DNA of 64,000 nt from Durusdinium trenchii (lineage: Eukaryota; Sar; Dinophyceae; Suessiales; Symbiodiniaceae): positions 579,826 to 643,825 of the forward strand of contig CAXAMN010022017.1 of NCBI GenBank assembly GCA_963970005.1, written 5' to 3'. Numbering within the stretch: position 1 is the stretch's first letter; each line of letters opens with the position of its first letter. The notes below the pieces were generated by a model. It was not told the DNA's origin and ran no database searches. It saw nothing but the letters and a program-made list of their open reading frames with translations. Positions 42,042 to 54,700 of this stretch are shown here, one piece after another. A program made the translations under genes and the position numbers.

Positions 42042-45000
42042 TCTAGCAGGGTGTTACCTCACACGTCCATCTTGCTTGGGGGGGCGGAGCATGGGTTCTT
42101 CCAAAAGACTGTTGACATACCGCTTTGGTGCACTCTGCACAGCATGGTTCGAGATCTTCAGGTAAGGAGCTTGGGATGCGCGTGGGGGTCAACAGCTGCT
42201 TGTGGCATTGCTGGCGGTTCTCGGCGGAGTTGGCAATTCAGTCAGGCCCTGGGAGTCCAGTCGGTCATGCTTAAAATGGTCTTTAGGTGGCCTGACAAGG
42301 AAATGTCTTTACTTCGGAAGTGCCCAACATGGCCTTTTACAAGTGTAGAGTAGGCACTTGGCCCTGTCGAAAGCATCGAAAGCAAGAGCTGTTGGTCCGT
42401 TGGTTCCGGCGATGTGGCGCTGAGCACTGCAGTTCCATGCCCTCTGCCAGGACCGAAACCAAGTTAGGTGGTGTTTGGACACCCCGAATCACCTCTAAGA
42501 GGCTATTCACATCTAGCAGGGTCGATCAAGCACCCTACCACACCCGCTCCAGTCCAACCTGTGGTGTAGCATTCTCTGGCCTCAAAACCGCTCCCCGCAC
42601 ACACCGCTGAAGGAGCTTCGTTCCATATGGAGTGGTGCGTTCTCTCTCGGTGCTGTTTCGGAGGGGCCCGAGGGGCTGGAGAACCACGAAACCTGGTTCC
42701 AGGGCGAGGTGGGAGATGGAGATTGTAGGAGTCAGATGGAGTTAGGTGTGAAGATCCACTCACCAGTCTGCACCCTTCCTTCCAATGTCCGGTGTCTAAG
42801 TGAGAAAGCCTCTGAGAGGGGTCAAGCAGTGTCCAAAAACCACCTAACTTGGTTTCGGTCCTGGTAGAAGGTAGGGATTAAGAACCATGCTCTCCATGGA
42901 AGCCACGTCCGTTCTGGTGCAGGCCTGTTCTTCTTGCTTCCTCATCGATGGAAGCAAGAAAACACCTAAAGACCGGGAAACAACCAGGAATTGAAGACTT
43001 TGCAAAGAGTCCTCAAGAGACCTGAAAGAGAACTTCCTGAAGACCTGCACCCTCACACTTCCGGACCTTCAACTGGAACCGGATGAGACTGGGCTTCGGA
43101 GAACGGGGCAGCTTCCGAGAAACGGGGGCCACCGATGGTGCGAGCGAGCGCACCCACATCGCCAAGAACCGTGGCGGCATGTGGTTGATGCGGTGGTTGA
43201 TGCGTCGCGTGGAATCCGAAGGTTTCGCACAAACCCTCAGACTCTACACCTTAGATCTCCCAACATCTTCTCCAAATAGGGTGTCTATTCTTGGTGCCCC
43301 CAAACCAAAGGTTTTGGCCACTTCGCAGGGGCCGCAAAGCTGGTGCGCTTCGCCCGCGTCCCTTCCGTCCATCGCCGGGCGCTCACACGAGACATCCTCA
43401 CCTTGGAGCGTGTGACCGGGCACAGGGTACGGAGGTATGGTACCCTCAATGAGGTAGGCGTTGCTCGTTTTCCAGGGTGGCTTTGGCAGTGAAAAGGTAA
43501 AGAGTTTCATCGGTTTTGTGGTGTGGGTATAGTGAGCCGCAAGGACGGCATGCCTGACCTGTTTTGGTACCACTGTTTTTTTCATCTGCGTGTGCCAGGG
43601 ACTTCCTGCGCTCATTGAGTGTACCAATTTCCAAGGTTTTAAAGTCTCTTTATCGAGGTCTCTGCCCACATGTGGGCAAAATCGAGGTCTCAGTTCCACT
43701 CATGACTCGAATATCACAGGGCGAGAGCGCTGACAGAAAAACCGGTGTCCACTTCACCAGAAACATGATTGTCCTGCACATCGGCTGTCAGACACTCTCC
43801 TTCAAATCAACTATTGAATTGAATATATATATATATATAGACACATATATGCACATAATACCACGACCTTCCAAGCGGTGTCGATAAGTAGCTTCTTAGA
43901 GGTTAGGGGTGTCCCAAAAGCCGCCTGTTGGAAGGTCCTGGCAGGTATCTCAAGCAGAAGCAAGGTCGCAAAGCCAATCACAAAATCCATGGTTGCATGT
44001 GTTTCTTGGTTCGAACCCCAGATCCCCCGTTGAATTGGTATGCTCCGAGTCGATCTGCTGTGCCATGCCCGCGCCACTTTGGAAGAGGCGTTCGAGCTCA
44101 CGGAGGAACGTCCAGAAGCTCCGTGGCTGAAAAATTACATTGAGAAAAAAACGGCCGGATATACCATGATACACCCACCCACAGAAGGAGCGGCTTCATC
44201 CCCCCATTTTTGCAGGCAGCGTCGGTCAGGTGAAAGGCAAGCGAAGGTTCCTCATGTTCAAAGGAAACCCGAACCAGTTCCTCCACTGGTCAGAGGAAAG
44301 CTCCAACCGAACGCTCCGAAAAGAGCAACCAACAGAGCTTGTGTCCTATACCGTACCATTCATGGAAGGATCTCTTCAGCATCCTTTCGGGCGTCCTGAC
44401 CGTCCTGACCGTCCGGTCGCCAGTCGCAGGGTTCCGGCGTGTTTCACGCGCGACGGAGTGCGTTTCACGTGCAGTGCCCTCAGGTGGTTTAGACCATCCG
44501 CCTGTGAGGGCGGAGGGGGCACGATGAGGTGCGGCGGATGGGTTCAGAACCAGCGAATGCATGGGATATGGTGTCAAAAAGAGTGCTTTGAGGCGTTTGT
44601 CGGTGCTGTTATGGTGTTGTACTCGTTCAAGCTTGAATCATGCAAAGGCCAGCAAAAACCACCAGGCAGACTGGATTTCCACTCATTTTTCGTCCGAAAC
44701 CGCTGAAAACCGCTGTCCTACTGCTACTCGCTTTCGCTTTCAGCGGTGATCCGCCACCGGGCTTCAGATCACCGGCAGCGCCGGTCCACCGTGGTCCGAG
44801 GTGTTGGTTTAAGGGGCGAAGTGCCATGGCCCAGCATGGTGTATATATAGACCCCCCAAGATAGAGTATAGAAACCTCAACTATCCCCACTGGACATGTC
44901 TTGGAAACCGTGCCATCTATTGAGCACTGGGGAGCACTGTCGAGCACTGTGCTGCCTTCCATCGGACCACGGGCACATCCTCTGCTCAAGTGCGGCAAAG

Positions 45001-45170
45001 AGCACGCGCGGCAAACCGCGCGTCCGGCGGTGCGAAGGGGGGCTGGCTTCGGTCGAAGAGAGGAAGGGACACGGAACGAGGGGAAGGGGCACGGATTGCG
45101 CGTGGGAATCCGGAACAGCAAGGATTGCCATCCTTTCCTCTTCGGCAAGGGCATTGGCCCTCCTGGAGAA
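42042..45170 (-). other. Region with tentative minus-strand exons
   Basis: Possible exons read CERPAMDGRDAGEAHQLCGP near 43340-43410, RSFWTFLRELERLFQSGAG near 44060-44127 (good acceptor TGTAATTTTTCAG), and RRANALAEEERMAILAVPDS near 45095-45165. The plus strand is open in parts (RATLEEAFELTEERPEAPWL at about 44070-44130). I could not join them in phase, so none is called firmly. Confidence 0.35.
43861..43941. repeat. Family A foldback element
   Basis: Begins CCACGACCTTCCAAGCGGTG and ends CCTGTTGGAAGGTCCTGG, imperfect inverted arms. The inner CTTCTTAGAGGTTAGGGGTG is shared with 27523-27552. Related sequence at 13078-13166 and 54215-54295 shares TAGCCTCGGTCTGA. Confidence 0.75.
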
Positions 45171-48100
45171 CAAAAAAGACTTGCAAAACCTCCTTCCAAC
45201 CGGTCCCCCGACATTGTACCCTGCGTCCGCTGCGTCTCAGTGCCAATGCTAGCCTCGCTAGCTTCCTTTTTGGGAGATCTAGTCGAAACAGGGTCAGTTT
45301 GTCATTATTATTACCATCCTTGCTGTCACTATGTACTATTATCAATCATTGCTAGTGTGAACAATATCTACACCTTCCAAGAACACTGGCATGTCGCTGC
45401 CCAGTGTTGGGTCCGACCAACATCAACCTCCGCGGCTCGTCGTGCGCGCTCAGGTCGTGCGCCGGCATATGTACACATCTGCCTAAGGGGTCTTGAGCAT
45501 GCTGGCACAGCGCAGCTGGCCGCGCCAGCCGCTGGTGCCTAGAGCCAGGTAGTTTTTATATGCTTGAGAATGCTTTGCGGAAGCTGTTTCACAAAGGGCT
45601 CAGAACCAAATGCGTTGATCTTGGAGGGGTGGTCGGCGGGCACGTGTCGTGCGTTCCGTGCTCCAAGCGGTGTGGGTTCGGTGCACCCATGTCCGACAGT
45701 CTGGTCGACACTCCTTGGAATCAGTGACCTCCCAGAGGTTGAAGGACCCGAACGTTCGACTATACCGAACTAGGTACCGCTCTTAATGGGGTTCTAGTTC
45801 AGGTCACTGTCCACTTTTTTGGGGGGAGGTTACATTTAAAAAGAATCTTTGTATTGTAAATGGCCATCCAAGGGGCCATTCCACTTCCATGATGAAATCC
45901 ACAAAAAGCGTAGAAGAAATCCTCCGAGACTCCGGAATGTCCGGGTCTCACTTTTGGCTGCCTTTCACAAGCGTGAAAGCTGGACCTCTATAGAGCATCG
46001 GTTTTGCCCACCTGACACTTTCCACCGTTCCGCTACGCGGGATCAGACGCCTTCCCCTGGCTCGAGAGCACCAGGCTCACTGGGCTGAAAGAGACGCATT
46101 CAAGGCAGGCAGCTCGAGTCAGGCTCTTCCAATGGGCACTGGCGCTCTTGGCGTAAGAGCCGACCACCACTGGCTGTTTGAAACGGCCGATCGAGGAGCG
46201 ACGAAACAAAGTCCACCAAAACCTGGACAGGGCTAGTAATGGCATTGGAGATGTTGAAGGTCTCTCCTAAGCCTTCATTGCATTCTGCCAAACATTTTAA
46301 GATATCGACATACGATCCACTCGGATGGCTGGTCCATACTCCCTGGAAGAAGTCATAGTTCAGAATCCATGGGAATTTGAAGGAAAACCACCACCATCTC
46401 TGAAGCTCTCTCGGATTTCAAGGTCCCTCTCGGGGGCGGCAGCGCTTCAAACACATTGAGATACAAGCGCAAACGCCCTGCTCTCGTTTTGGAACCTTCG
46501 CTAGGCCTGCCTTGGCTACCTTGCCTCTGCTTGCGAGCCTTGGCCGCTCATGTGTTTTTGCCCAATGCCCTTGTCTCGTGCCCTTACGCATGTCAGACAC
46601 AAACCGATCACTTTGAATCACTGCGCTGCCACACGGTCACAACTCTAGTTTTGGTTTTGGACATGTACTAGCGACACTTTTGTACAAGCCCAAGGACACA
46701 ACACCCAAAGAAAGAGACACCAAACACCCAGGTTTCACCCCGTTTGGGGGTGTTTGGACCCTGCTTGGGGTGGTTGGACCCTAGACACCCCGGTAGCGCA
46801 CCCCACACCTTGGGCACTTGGGTGTTGGAGGATAAGGATAAGCCTCGTTAGGCTGTGGAAACTCCTTCAGCTGACAGGGTTCCCATGGCTTCCCTGTTCC
46901 ACCTTGCACGGTGCGATTTCATGCGGGTTGGGCGACATGTGCCTTTCTCCTCCCGCGTAGGCGTCGTTCGTTTACACTGGGCACTGAAGCACCATCTGTT
47001 CAACACATCCCTGCTGATTGTAGCGTAGCAGCGAAGCCCCATTGCAAGAGCCGCTTCCCGAGAGATATAAAGCCTCGACGTCAGGATTTCAGGTGGGGGA
47101 ACTCTTTTGGACTTCCCAACTGCGAATTCGCAACAAGTCCTCAGCGGGTGCCGTAAGCTATGGGGGGAGCAAAATGGCCTCCCAGATCTGGCAGCGGAGT
47201 TGCTTTGATATCATCGAGCTTGCAGGGGATGCCAAAAAAATGCAGGAGAAGTGCCAGAGTGCCAAGTGAGTCACCTAAGCCTGCAATCGTTTCTACTTCT
47301 CTACAACATTCTACCCCTACGCGCTTAACACGTCCATTGCCAACTTCTAGGCTAACTTAGGGATGTCAGAGCCACATAGAGAGATCCACTCAAATATAAA
47401 AGTGCCCAAACAATTGCATGCCGGCATACAGAAATGGGTTTGAGGACAAGCCTCCAATCCAGGTGAATGACTTTGGCGTCCGTCTCCGCACATCCCGATC
47501 TTCCCCGTCGGACGCACGTCACGTTGCACGTGACAGGGCGCCACCTCCCCAGTTGCAGCTGACGACTCGTCGCCTTCAGAACACATAATACAAGAGACGG
47601 TGCGTTCCGTCGGTTCCGCGGTGCTGTTCCACCCCAACCGGGTCATGCAGGACAAGAGACACTGGGTGTGAGTGTCTGGAAGTGAAGGTCCGGCTGGGAC
47701 AGAAACACTGGGTGAGAGTTACGAAGGATGGCCCAAACAGGCACATAGTGACCAGTAGTTCCATGCGGGTGCCGAAGTTGGAGTGTCACATCCACTCACT
47801 TGGGGACTAAAATCCACCCCCTTGAACAAAAAGGTCCTGATGTAGAGTGTTTCATGAGTTTTCATCCACCACACCAGACTGGATGGCCACTCCACCAACC
47901 CAGCAACCTCGCGCGGCTGGCTGGACTTCCGCGGGGGGGGCTGCATGGTCTACCTGACTTGGGTCACAGACAGATCCTTTGGGTGGGCACAGACCTGTCC
48001 ATTGACCAACCACCCAACCAGTGACCGAACGGACCTTCCCAGTGACCGACTTTGCGGTCACTGAGTGACCAACCTCTACAGACCTCTTGGTCACCCCGGA

Positions 48101-48657
48101 CCTCGAGGTCCGGGGTAGCGGGAAGGCCTTCAAAGGGCCAACACTTGCAGGTGGACTTGCTGTTTTGGGGGCGAACGGTTGCGACGGGACACACCGCGAC
48201 TCACGTCGTCCGCGGCCAGCGCTGTTGCTGGATGTGGCTCACTGGGCTTCGGCTGTGGAAGCTCCTGGCTCCGGAGCGAAGAAAGCCGCTGTGGAGAGGA
48301 AGGGAAGTGATGGTCACCAGACCCCTCCGGGGGTGGAGGGTGGACCCCCAACGATCTCATTCCAACAAACCCCCGGAAAAGGCAAGCACCCGAAACTGTG
48401 AGAATCTCCGGGGTGGACCACCCGGCTTCGCTCAATGAAGGGAGCGTTGCGGTTTCGAAACCATCAAACCCCAAACCCCCCGTCCCAAGCTGGCTCCCTG
48501 CTGGGTTGGCCAAGGATTTTTGATGTGCACCTCTGCTGTAACGCTGTTTACTGGGAACGGGCGGAAAAGTCTGACGCAGCACTTTCGGGGGAACTTTCGA
48601 AGGCCTGGACGCCAGGATGTGCGATTTGGACGCCGTGGTTTTCCTCTCACTCTGTTG
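45171..48657. other. Intergenic stretch downstream of the SGNH hydrolase gene
   Basis: Contains no exon chain I can support. Family-A and family-C-like words occur near 45720-45820 and 45856-45896. It should hold the 3' UTR of the hydrolase gene just below 48658. Confidence 0.5.
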
Positions 48658-48747
48658 TCACCTGCCCTGACCACTCCACCTGCTCTGACCACACCACTCC
48701 ACTCCTGCCAGCTGTGCCACCAAGATGGCCAAGCTCTGACCCAAGAC
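48658..48747 (-). CDS. SGNH hydrolase last exon (stop)
   Basis: Reads VLGQSLAILVAQLAGVEWCG then QSRWSGQGR and TGA at 48660-48658. The acceptor is GCGGAGAG before GTC. The family ends with a similar TLGxxLAPLV helix directly after the block V exon, and phase 0 agrees. Confidence 0.85.
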   Translation of the reverse strand, partial: VLGQSLAILVAQLAGVEWCGQSRWSGQGR

Positions 48748-51700
48748 CTCTCCGCGGCGCGGCGCGGCTTGGCCCAGTACTGTGCGGGTCTTCGGATGAG
48801 ATCAGTAGATGTCAGTGCTCAGGTAAGCTCTTGACACCGTGCCTTCCGTTCTTCAGAGTTATTCTTGCAATGACGGGAAGAAAGGGCCTTGGGGGTCCAA
48901 ATCCAGCCCACCAAAGGAAAACGCTCCATTCTGAGGCCACACATATAAGCCGTTTAGAACGGAGAGAACGACACGGCACCGAACCAGGCAGGTCCAGGCT
49001 GTATTGGAACCTGGTCACTCGATCTACTTCGTTCCGGTCCGCCCGCAGGCCCGAAGCTGCACGCATGAACAACAAAGGACCGCGGTCGGGGCCGGGCCAG
49101 GTGTTCACACTTGGGGCCAACGACGAAGACTCTTGTGCATCTACCTGGACCTTCCAGCTCTTTGTTGTGCATCTCACCACACCCGGTGCCCATCGCTTCA
49201 CCTGTGACCGGGCTCCGGACCGGGACGCCGCCCATTCCGCCGATTGGTCCGCCCGGACCATCTGCGCCTGGGAGCCCCGAGGCGCGAAGTGCAGGCCATC
49301 CATCTCCCAGAGCGAAGCATCGGCCTCAGCGCGGCTTGGAGCGGAACGAACGAACGAACGGCTCGGAGCGGATGGATGAGAAGCTTGAGACCAAGCCATT
49401 CTGTTTGTGCTGTCTACCTCTTCTGATTGTTTAATTCAGATTAGTTGCTATAGCTTCTGAATGTCTAATTCTATTGGCATTTTTTGTGCAGTGAATCCTT
49501 TTCTAATTGTAAGACCCAGAATCACCCAAGACGCGTGTGTGCATGTGGTATCATCTTCCAAGCACATCCAACCGAATGGAATCACCCCACCACCCAGCCC
49601 CACCCCCCGTCAGACATTGAAAAGTCCATAACTACGAGCGCAGTTGTCAACCTGCTAGCTTGCCGATCATTTCCCCCGAGTGCCCTGGGGGAATGAGAAG
49701 ACTACTACCACAACTACTACCACACGGAAATTGCCAGCAAGACTTGCTCGAAAACGACCCAAAACGACCCAAACGCGTACGGCGGCCAACGAACGTGGGC
49801 GGTCGTTCGCCCCCCAATACCCACCCGGCGAACGGCGAACGCCGCGATGACTCGGGACATTCGACCCGACCCTTGAGGAATTGGTCGCGGTACGTACGAT
49901 CTGGGACCCCTTCAATGGGCAATGGAACGACCAAGAGAGGTGGACCGTGACCGTCTATTTACGGTCCTAGGACAGGGGTACCGGTTCCTGGGAGAGTCGA
50001 ACGTTCGGGTTCTTCAAACCTCTGTTGGTGTAGTTGGGCGGACTTCAAACGGAGGCCCCCCCATGGGGAACGATCGCTGTCCGAGGCCCACCGGTGGCGC
50101 ACCGAACCAGGGGACCCAGTCTGAAGCCCCACCAAGGGGTGTCTACAGTATATATTCTAGCTCGGTCTGCGGTGAGGAACGGGGTGTCCAAAAAGACATC
50201 CCGTTCCTTGGTTGTTGGAACAAACATGACAGGTGGAAGCCCTAGAGGGCCTGGAGGCTCAAAACCTCCTGACTTCCGTGGCTTCCCCCATGAAAAGCAC
50301 TCAAGAAGCCTCCCCACCCGCTGGAAATCGATCGAACAAGGCACTGGAGATAGGAAGTCCTAGCAGGCCGGCTATCCGGGTTAGGTGTTCAGTCAACCGG
50401 GTTGGCTGTCCGAGACTCATGTTGGGTCTGTCCATGTCATCCACCCAGTGGATGATGATGGTTAGGTGGCAGGCCGACAGCTCGAAAATAGTGATTTGCT
50501 GGCTTACTGACTGTTACAGGTAATAGGACAGACCCAAGACTAAGAGATGTGTTCTTTTTGGGCTTCGTTCAAGGGGAACCGTGCGGCATGGTGATCAGGA
50601 GGTGATCATTGGCTGGATGGAGCCAAAGCTCATGACGGAAGACGTGTGCAATTTGTTTCTAAGACACCTTCCATCCTGCAAGAGAGCTCTTCAATCCGTG
50701 TGTTGGTCAGTGTCGCAGCTTCACCTCGTTGACATGTTCCATTTCACATCAACCTCACTCACGACGTGGGATGGTTATTGTGGCTCGGAGCGGCATCTCC
50801 ATTCACCCAAACCACCCAACTCCTGGTAGCCGCCAAAGCTCGACCCAGCGAGCCGCCCTGCCCCGACCCTCGCCCGCCTGTGGATCGATGCTGGCGACCA
50901 CGCGCGGCTCGGCGCCCAAGCGGGCGCTCAGCCTCGGAGCGTCGCCCCAGCCGAGGCGACCAGGGAGGCGGGGACGAAGGCGGTGGACCAAAACCGCTGC
51001 CTTCGTAGGTGGTGAAAACGGAACGTGGCCTTCTCGTGGACCTGCCATGACCTGCCCCGGTTTTCAGGACATGACCCGTGAGCTGCCCGAAACACGACTG
51101 GTCAAATTTGTCTGGGAAGTCCAGTGGGTCAATCTCAAGAGGCCCCAGATCTTGGATCAGGGCTTGATCGGTCTCTTCTCCGCGGCCAGGTCAGTGAGGG
51201 TGCTCACTAAGTCACTATTACGTCTTATTGAAAGACCGATTCATTGGGCTTTGTTGTGGTCTTAAGGGGTGCTCCAGATACACACTTTCATTTAGCCCTT
51301 CAATACCCGAGGCACCGGTGTTCTCATCGATAAGTTCTGCACACCGTGAGAGACCTCTCTAGGGAGCTCTATGCCAAGAAGCCGAGTTGAGATGTATTGC
51401 CTCTGCATCTCCTGCAGGTCGAGCGGAGATATTAAAAAAAAATCTCAGCACAACAATCCACTCGAGAAGCTTGCCTCACTCAACCAAGAGAAAGGAAACC
51501 CTCTCCACCCCAATGAAGTTAGACTTGGTGGAATAATCATGGAAGTGGGCATGGCCCCTTGGATGCCACTTCCATGACTATGTCCAGAGAGTTTAGAGCC
51601 CCCTTTCTGCGTTGAAGCACTGCACCAGATGCTCTTGCTGCTCCCAGCCCAGGCAGCTTCGACCCAAGAAGCCCAAGCAGCACGTCTCGCGTCACGAGAC

Positions 51701-54700
51701 GTTGACCCCCACGACCCCGAAAAGAGACGTTGACCCCGACGTTCACTCCCCCACCTGTGCCAGGCAATACCCAGGAGCAGGTGCAGGTGCCAAAGCCATG
51801 GTGCAAACTCCTGCGGCCACAGCCCAAACGCGAGGAACGAGAGTCACGGCTTGCGTTGCGGGGAGTCCAAAAGCTGTCTGATGAAAAAGAAGAACTCTTT
51901 GGGAGATGTGGGAGTGCAGCTATGGCTATAGGTGGAAAGTGCTTGATCTGCATTCTATGGCAGCCTTTTGGGTTCCATGCTGCAGCTCCTCTTCAACAAG
52001 CCTCTTGGTTTCCAGCCCCAAGTGGTGCTGCAAAGGGGCTACCAGGTACTCCTTTCTGGAAGGCCCTGCTACACCTGTGCACCGAACCAGCGCAGCCCGG
52101 CCGCGTTCCCGCCTTGACGATGGCAGAGGGCGTGCAGTTCCACGAGGTCCTGGCGACGTGGTCCGCGGTCCGCCGTGGTTCGGGTCTGGGGAGCCTTCAG
52201 GTCTGTAAGAAGAGTACAGACGGGGTTAGCAGGACCTTCCAAGAGGCTGTTTGGAGACCCTAACAGGTGGTGAACCTGGGCACCGGACTTGTCATCCAGT
52301 TTGACTCTATTTGACACCGAAGTGTTCAAGGAAGCTTTTTCTAACGCGGTCATCCCTTTTTTTTCAAGACAGGATGGAGCTGCCCACCGACCAAACCAAA
52401 GCACCGCAATTGCACTGGAGCACGTGACACCAACAGTATAATTCAGAACTGTCTTTCCACTACCTACACTAACTATTGTTCATACTTACTGTATGTTCAT
52501 CTCCTTCATCTCCTGTTGCATATGTTCTTAGACCGAGCTTGGGTGGACCGAGTATGTGGGTATCACCTTCCTCTGAACGTCACCCAAATGCCCTGGACTT
52601 GGATGTCCGTGACAGCCCTGGGAACTCAGCAGGACTAGCACGCCGGCTGGGTCTTAAGAGTCCTCTGAAGGACACCCCAAGCACTCAAAACTCCGGGCTT
52701 GGTTTACTCTCCCTGGAACTAACATGGAAGTGGATGGCACCACCTGTTTGTAGTGGAAAATGGTCTTCCAAGGGGCCATTCTCCACTTCCATGTTAGTTC
52801 CGCTGGAAATCCCTGAAGTTTGGGTTGGCGTGTAAGATGGCCTCAGCACCTCCCTCTCAGCCGCCCTGTAGACCGTAGATCGCTCCTCAACGATGACATC
52901 CAAAGGTGTCCCGCGACCAAGGTCGTTGGTGCCGGACATGATGATCACCAGGTCCTGAAATCGCAGATGCACCGCTCTTGCGCAACTTTCAGACCGTGAC
53001 CCGAAGAGCACCAGACCCGGAGCACCACCCAAGCACGACCTTTTCTGTCACCAGGTTTGCACCTGGAAATGCCGATCTTGGAATCCAGGGTGTTGAATCT
53101 TGAGATTCAACACCCAAGGTGATATCACCTCTTGTGTCGAAAGCTGGATGCTTGTTGGAAGACCTCCTGGGACGCTGGAAGGGCGTTTCACCACCAGTCC
53201 AGCTGGAACGAACATCGGACGGAACGGGTCGTCCAACCGGTTGGACTCCTCAAAACAACTGGGATTCGGACTCCCAGGTGGGGTCCATAACTCCGAACTC
53301 CGACTGGGTCGCTGATCAACTGGCCGAGGTGAGGTAGTGGTTTACTGGTCAGAAACCAGCTTCCAAAGTGCTGGTAAGTGTATGTCCTGCAAGTGTATGG
53401 TCCTGAAAACCGATTCAAAACCGCTGTCGGCACAGGGTCCCGCTCTACTGTGAAAATCTGTGAAAATCGAGGAAGCACCCACCAGATTAATTAAGGTCCA
53501 CAACGGTTCCTGCCCGCCAGGCTGGGGACCTGCAGGCTGAAAAACCAGAGAATCCAAGGCACGTAGTTCTGGTCCTCTAAGATCTTGCTGAGACCAACGC
53601 CTGACAGTCCAGTGCCGTTCGAAGACCTACACCGACCTCGCGTGTGTCGGCCCTCGTCCCACCGGTCGGGCCCATAGGTTTGGACCGACTTTACGTAGCT
53701 CTGAAAGGTGCCGTGAACCGTGTGCCACCAGATCATCAGGTTCAGATCATCCGGAGCGTCAGGGCCCAGGCCCAGCCCGAGCGTCCTGCCCGGACTCCGC
53801 CGTCGATCTGTCACAGCCCCTCCGGTCGATCTGGGTCTCCGGGAGGTCCGGGGCGTGGTGAAGGTCGACCGTTTGGGGACCGTTCGCGTTCGGGCTGGCG
53901 GCTCTTGGAATCCACCCAGCACCACGGGCGGTTGATAGACCCCCGAGAAACATGCCAATGTAGATCCCATTTGGATGCACTCACTTGCGGGCGGTTCACG
54001 TCCACACAACCCCTTGTCATATTGATCATATTGTATGACGGGCATTGGTGGATGTAGTCAGTGAGAAATGGGATTCAAGCACCTCTTCAGGTGGGGCATT
54101 TTTCATCAAGAGTCTTCGTCAATGTTCATCCAAGCAGCACACCAACTGGCCCTGGCCCTCTCGGTGCTACCAACTCTTCCCGGCTTACTCATGACACACC
54201 CTACTTACACCCCATACCAGGACCTTCCAAAAGGCGTCTTTAATATAGCCTCGGTCTGATTTGACTCGGGGTGTCCCAAAACCACCGAAAGAGCTGGTTC
54301 CGGTCTCGACTCCACGGCCCGCCTCGGCAGCGCGCCACGTCCACCAGCTCGCTCTCCGCGCTGCGGAGCATCTCGGCCGTGGTGCAGCCACTGTGCCCGC
54401 AGACCGAGACCTTCGCGGCGGCCGCACGCCGAGGTCCCGAGACCCAAAACGCCTGGCACTGGACACAGACAACAGGTGGAGCCAACCAAGGTCCCTCATA
54501 CCCGCTAGGGAAAGCGCCTGATCCTGCTGTGTTCCAAGCCACGGGGCCCAACCGTTCGACCCGACCGCCGCCGTGCCATGACGGCTCGGCGCCTGTGCTT
54601 CGATGCCACCGTTCGCCAAGACCTGGCCACGGGCCCACGGCGGACATGGGGGGTGGGACCCCCATGGGTCGTTGCCTGGCCCGTGCAGGTGTTTGCCAAC

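Noticed and set aside
44901..45542. Plus-strand open frame of 213 codons
   Set aside because: It runs through low-complexity and TA/TC-rich sequence and overlaps better minus-strand helical wording. No motif is present.
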